Shown: positions 7,795 to 10,846 of the stretch, piece after piece | How positions within the stretch are numbered: the first letter of the stretch is position 1 | Layout of the letters: every line of letters begins with the position of its first letter | Source of the DNA: Rhizophlyctis rosea | Taxonomy: Eukaryota > Chytridiomycota > Chytridiomycetes > Rhizophlyctidales > Rhizophlyctidaceae | Reading direction: 5' to 3' | DNA length: 10,846 nucleotides | Assembly (NCBI GenBank): GCA_027596075.1 | Contig: JADGJC010000674.1 | Span: 1-10,846 of the forward strand | Notes under the pieces: model-generated | Database searches by the model: none | What the model was told of the DNA's origin: nothing | The model's input: the letters and a program-made list of their open reading frames with translations, nothing else | Program-made: the position numbers and the translations under genes

Positions 7795-8894
7795 ATGTCA
7801 CAGCCTGGGTCAGCTAAATTGCATCGGGTAGATCAGGTGCAACGCCGGGTGAACGACAAATTCCCAGTGTGCAGCTATGCGGGATGCCAGCGGAAGGTAC
7901 GCACGAAAGGGGCGCGGTACTGCAACAGTCGGGGCCATTCCAGCAGAGAAAGTACGATATCGCAAGCAAGACGACAGCGACCCCTTCCACCCACTGGCGT
8001 CATCGTGAGCACTCACGCGGGGAGTCAGTACCACCCGCGGGTCCTCGACTTTCTGGCAACCACCACCCGACTCAAAATCGCCCTCCCGATCGGGCCATCG
8101 GATCCATCCAGATTACCCAGCCGCGCAGAGATCCTCGCTCTTGAGCAAGAGTGTGCACGGCTTGCGGGAAGGGAGTGGACAGCCGGTAAGGGAGTGGACA
8201 GTCCATTGCTGCTCGCATTGTCGGCGCCCTGACCCTGAGACCTGATGATTCCTCTACGCCAGAGTTTGTGTGGACGGCCTGTAAGCACTGCCCGCTGGGG
8301 AGTTTCGTGTGCGGGGATGGAATGTGCGCGCTGTGTTGGTACCGGCTGCGAGGTCTTGTCGTAGCGAAGAGCACCATAGGTGGAGAGGGGGCGGGGTTTG
8401 GGTTGTTCAAGGTCACCGCCCGGAGCACAGGAGAGAACATAGTACCATATACCGGCCAATTGGTCCATCACAAGGAGCAGGATGGGGTGGAGGATCATGA
8501 GCAGGTGGTCAGGCTCATCATCAAAGCGGGATCCGGGCGAAGGGTAGGGGCGTACATGGCCACCGTCAGCGGGGATGCATCTATCTGCAGCTACCACTCC
8601 GGATCAACAGTGGCCCGCTACGTCAACGACGCCAGGAACGGCGGGGCAAACAACACGAAGCTCCTGACCCCGAACCGTCTCCAAAACGACATCACCAAGT
8701 ACCAGCGCAATCCGAAAGGGTGGTGGGTCACAGGTACACGTCCCATCCCAGAAGGGTCAGAACTCTTCATGTCCTATGGGCCAGGCTACTGGGCCGAAGC
8801 CAACCCATTCCGTGGCGGGGCGTGGAAGATGTTCCCTGAAGTCCAACGGCGCCCGACCACGTCCTTCAGCCGCGTCGAGGATTATGGCCTCTAG
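7795..8894 (+). CDS. Cysteine-rich SET-domain protein (putative lysine methyltransferase)
   Basis: Two exons, 7795-8185 and 8263-8894, encode about 340 residues. The 77-nt intron (GTAAGG...CCTGATG...TACGCCAG) is phase 1. An N-terminal cluster C26-x4-C31-x11-C43-x4-H48 may bind zinc; a second, C137-x2-C-x6-C-x4-C-x2-C155, directly precedes SET. The SET domain runs from about 163 to 307: G-E-G-A-G-F-G-L-F (171-179, cofactor loop), YTG (193-195), RYVND (249-253, at the usual R-F/Y-x-N-H motif, with D for H), and GSELFMSYGPGYW (295-307, final GEEL...Y motif). SET proteins transfer methyl from S-adenosylmethionine to lysine; the substrate is unknown and the N-D variant leaves activity uncertain. 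The start is the first ATG near the open frame; that frame stays open upstream to 7609, but this part is antisense to the zinc-finger exon. Without splicing, a second frame (GQSIAARIVGALTLRPDD) also enters the SET exon. Confidence 0.85.
8171..8201 (+). repeat. 12-bp direct repeat with 19-bp period at the SET-gene donor
   Basis: GGGAGTGGACAG occurs at 8171-8182 and 8190-8201, separated by CCGGTAA. The first copy is exonic and the second lies in the intron right after the donor GTAA, so the duplication lies across the splice site. Confidence 0.9.
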
Positions 8895-9062
8895 AGTGCT
8901 TAGAATTAGGGACGCCTACCATGGTGATATCCTACTATGCCGGGGGCAGAGCAAGAGCGCAGACGGCTGCGCAACCGACCCCGTCAAGTCGGGGCAGGGT
9001 GGAAGAGGCAGGTAACCTGCTCCGCCCCGCCCCGCCGGTAGGATGCTACTATGGTGGAGGTG

Positions 9063-9076
9063 TCCGCCATGGCGGA
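9063..9076. repeat. 14-bp perfect palindrome
   Basis: TCCGCCATGGCGGA equals its own reverse complement. Its half-site CGGCGGA-like GC content resembles the inverted CGG half-sites bound by fungal Zn2Cys6 regulators, though no gapped CGG-CCG pair is present. Confidence 0.8.
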
Positions 9077-9400
9077 GGGGTCAATTCCTATTTCTTTGTA
9101 CATACCAATCTATTTCCAAAAAGTCGTCCTATCTTCTTCCCAGTCTTTTGTCCATGGCGGTCAGTGTTCCAGACCTCCATCTTCCCTTCAGCATACTTAG
9201 CGCGCTTGAACCGGCTCACGGACAACTCCCCTACCAAGGCATCCACCGCACTCCTCCTCCCTTTTCTTCTTTGGGCCATCGCGTACGAGGTCCACCACAT
9301 TGTCAGTGAGGCCGGCGCAACCATGGGAGGGACGGAGGCCGCCAGTCGCCCGGCATGGGAAGTGATAGCAGGCAGTGCGGACGCAACCTCTACAGGACGC

Positions 9401-9521
9401 TTACGTAATCCTGGAAGTGCGGGGACTGGCGGGACAGCACCTCCCCGCGATGCGTCTATAAACTCACGTGATATTCAGGTCTCTTTCACGTGACCTTTAT
9501 TGGCTGAGACTGCTTACGTAA
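9401..9521. promoter_or_regulatory. Nested pairs of ACGT-core palindromes
   Basis: TTACGTAA at 9401-9408, TCACGTGA at 9464-9471, TCACGTGA at 9486-9493 and TTACGTAA at 9514-9521. All are perfect 8-bp palindromes in a symmetric order (outer pair, inner pair). The outer ones sit in the identical 13-mer GCTTACGTAATCC (9399-9411 and 9512-9524). CACGTG is the E-box of bHLH factors (Cbf1/Pho4/USF type) and TTACGTAA is a bZIP-type site. They lie upstream of the TATA box of the 9779 gene and 3' of the SET gene. Confidence 0.65.
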
Positions 9522-9647
9522 TCCAGCCGGCCTTTCGGGTCTTTGTCTTGTCCATCTGGCCCTTTGTCCTTTCGACTTCCCTTTGTTGGCGGCATCGGAA
9601 CCCTATTGGTACACTGCACCAGATTGACCCCTAGAGGTGATGGACTC

Positions 9648-9656
9648 TTATATAAC
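9648..9656 (+). promoter_or_regulatory. TATA box of the 9779 gene
   Basis: TTATATAAC lies 51 bp before the ATG at 9707 and 123 bp before that at 9779. With initiation near 9680, either ATG would have a short leader. Confidence 0.5.
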
Positions 9657-9674
9657 TTTAACCCTAACCCTAAA
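9657..9674 (+). promoter_or_regulatory. Telomere-like motif (two CCCTAA units)
   Basis: TTTAACCCTAACCCTAAAA follows the TATA box directly. TTAGGG is the telomere unit of most filamentous fungi; such short internal copies occur in promoters as sites for Myb-type telobox proteins, or can be scars of break repair. Which applies here is unknown. Confidence 0.55.
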
Positions 9675-9778
9675 AGACGTCCCTGACCCCGCAACCTCCT
9701 GGCAACGTGAATGCACAGAGATCTTCCACGACCACCGCCCCTCAGTACCACTCCATATCACGCCGTCCGATACTCGCG

Positions 9779-10177
9779 ATGGACCACGCCGAACATCTCA
9801 TCAAGGAGCACATCGCCGCAACCCGTCTCTACATCGACAAGATCACCTCTGACCCGCGCGCCCTCAAGGAGGCCGACCGCCAGGCGCACAGCGCCCTCAG
9901 GGAGGAGCTACGCTCCGAGTGCCGGCTGCGAAGCAGCCTCAGGACCCACTCCTCTGCCGATGACAAAGCCGCCTCCAACCTGCCTCCTACTTCCCCTGTC
10001 ACTTCCCCGCCTACTTCCCCTCATACTTCCACCCTGACCCCTTGGGATGTGGAGACGTGTGTGCTTGTTGCGCGGAGGAATCTGGCCAGGTTGGAGGCGG
10101 CCCTTGCTTTGCAGGCGCAGACAACACTGATGGATAACAGGCACAGAAAACTTTCGTTACGTAGTCGTGAATGCTGA
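9779..10177 (+). CDS. Small helical protein of unknown function
   Basis: Starting at ATG 9779 (GCGATGGAC context) this gives 132 residues with no intron needed. An in-frame ATG at 9707 would add 24 residues of S/T/R-rich sequence; I prefer 9779 because the protein-like composition begins there. Residues 1-60 form charged amphipathic helices (MDHAEHLIKEHIAATRLYID...), followed by a proline/serine/threonine linker with a TSP repeat (PPTSPVTSPPTSPHTS), then a second helix (CVLVARRNLARLEAALALQ). No signal peptide, membrane segment or known motif is seen. The TATA box and palindrome cluster upstream support expression, but chance cannot be excluded. Confidence 0.5.
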   Translation: MDHAEHLIKEHIAATRLYIDKITSDPRALKEADRQAHSALREELRSECRLRSSLRTHSSADDKAASNLPPTSPVTSPPTSPHTSTLTPWDVETCVLVARRNLARLEAALALQAQTTLMDNRHRKLSLRSREC

Positions 10178-10480
10178 CGGTCTAGTTTGTGGACCTTTTT
10201 CACTGGGAGATGGAGAGCGAGTGAGAAAGGGGAATGGGGCTAAAAGGTGACCGGCTGGGCAGCCCTGCAGCCTGGGCTGAGAAGGAGCTGCGTCACGCAA
10301 CACAGCCAAGCTGGGGACATTTTTGAATGCCATCCATTCGTTCTGATGATGACGAACCACGCAATGCTTTGTCACGTATTCCAGATGATAGCAACCAACG
10401 CATACAGCATATTGCAACATTGAAGATATGAACGAAAATATAATCCATATTGTACGGATCCCTTGAGCCCATCCTTACAC
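10178..10480. other. Intergenic, nothing recognised
   Basis: No supported gene, RNA or repeat was seen between the end of the small gene and the start of repeat copy C. A minus frame (10157-10420) has no motif. Confidence 0.45.
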
Positions 10481-10846
10481 CACCCACCAACTCCACGTCT
10501 ATCTAGCCATCCAGCATCACTCGCTCCGACCGCCAATGATCTGGTCCGCGTTCTACACTACCCTAAGTCCTTGTGTCCTTGAGTTCCCTCCGCTTACTTG
10601 ACCCCTTGGTGCTGGCGCGAGCGCTTGCTTGTTCGCTGCAGTCCATTGGGACCTCGTCCGGAGCATGTGAAAGGAAGAAATGATTTGTTAGTAAAAATCC
10701 TCGATACACGTGTCCCAAACACTCCATGAAGGTGAAGGTGCCTTCTCTCAATTACGGAGGGCACCGTTTGCACCGGCAAGGTCAGCCACAAGTCAGCAAG
10801 ATCGCTCAGGACGTGTCTTCCATTCCAACCGCGAATGGGGTCTTGT
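10481..10846 (+). repeat. Dispersed repeat, copy C, cut by the window edge
   Basis: This copy has both halves of the element seen in copy A: CTATCTAGCC at about 10500, the CCGCCAATGATCTGGTCCGCG block, the GCGAGCGCTTGCTTG block near 10617-10632, then CTTCTCTCAATTACGGAGGG and the 76-bp stretch (10771-10846) identical to copy B. It has the same orientation as A and B, so the genes at 1823-10177 lie between direct copies about 10 kb apart. Confidence 0.75.

Larger units (their letters stand above)
8895..9647. other. Intergenic region between the SET gene and the 9779 gene
   Basis: Frames are open on both strands at about 9088-9324 (the minus one ends in a basic segment, KMEVWNTDRHGQKTGKKIGR, with an ATG at 9324), but without splice or domain support I do not call a gene; the minus frame is the better candidate. 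The rest contains palindromes and probable promoter elements listed separately. Confidence 0.4.

Noticed and set aside
8921..9493. 190-codon plus-strand ORF after the SET gene
   Set aside because: Composition is G/A/P-rich without domain, it begins in the SET 3' region and crosses the palindrome cluster; the opposite strand is equally open.
9497..9751. 84-codon minus-strand ORF
   Set aside because: It lies over the TATA box and telomere-like motif of the plus-strand gene and has no motif.

Overview
The window looks like nuclear DNA of a fungus, perhaps a basidiomycete, although the lineage is inferred and not proven. The main evidence is a set of small introns of about 59-100 nt with GTRAGT-type donors, CTGAC/CTGAT-like branch sites and pyrimidine-YAG acceptors. 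They join open frames in the correct phase on both strands. TATA boxes lie 70-130 bp upstream of two predicted start codons. There are no bacterial operons or Shine-Dalgarno sites.

Layout. 1-1180: intergenic DNA with two neighbouring copies of a dispersed repeat, whose third copy runs off the right edge (10481-10846). 1181-1790: G-rich DNA with a quadruplex motif and a GAGGTTGTT-type tandem repeat. 1823-3842 (-): a large gene for a CCCH zinc finger plus RRM RNA-binding protein with Q/P-rich and acidic linkers; the same short tandem repeat has expanded inside it in several reading frames. 3843-4772: no convincing gene. 4773-5217 (-): a doubtful two-exon small gene. 5449-6604 (+): a TATA box and an unrecognised multi-exon gene. 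6605-6930: a 17-bp triplicated repeat and one weak ORF. 6934-7786 (-): a four-exon gene with a CDCA7-type zf-4CXXC_R1 zinc finger, broken by a small frameshift. 7795-8894 (+): a two-exon gene for a cysteine-rich SET-domain protein. 8895-9700: intergenic, with nested ACGT-core palindromes, a TATA box and a telomere-like motif. 9707/9779-10177 (+): a small helical protein. 10178-10480: nothing recognised.

The most interesting unit is the head-to-head pair at 6934-8894. The predicted start codons of a CDCA7-family zinc-finger gene and a SET-domain methyltransferase-like gene are only 8 bp apart. In better known eukaryotes the first family senses hemimethylated DNA with the HELLS remodeller, and the second often writes lysine methylation. 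A shared chromatin role is therefore a reasonable hypothesis, but only from proximity.

Two genes clearly need a one-base change of frame, and a third may. Two of the three sites lie at short C or G runs. Assembly indels or gene decay would both explain this, and the protein models should be read with that in mind.
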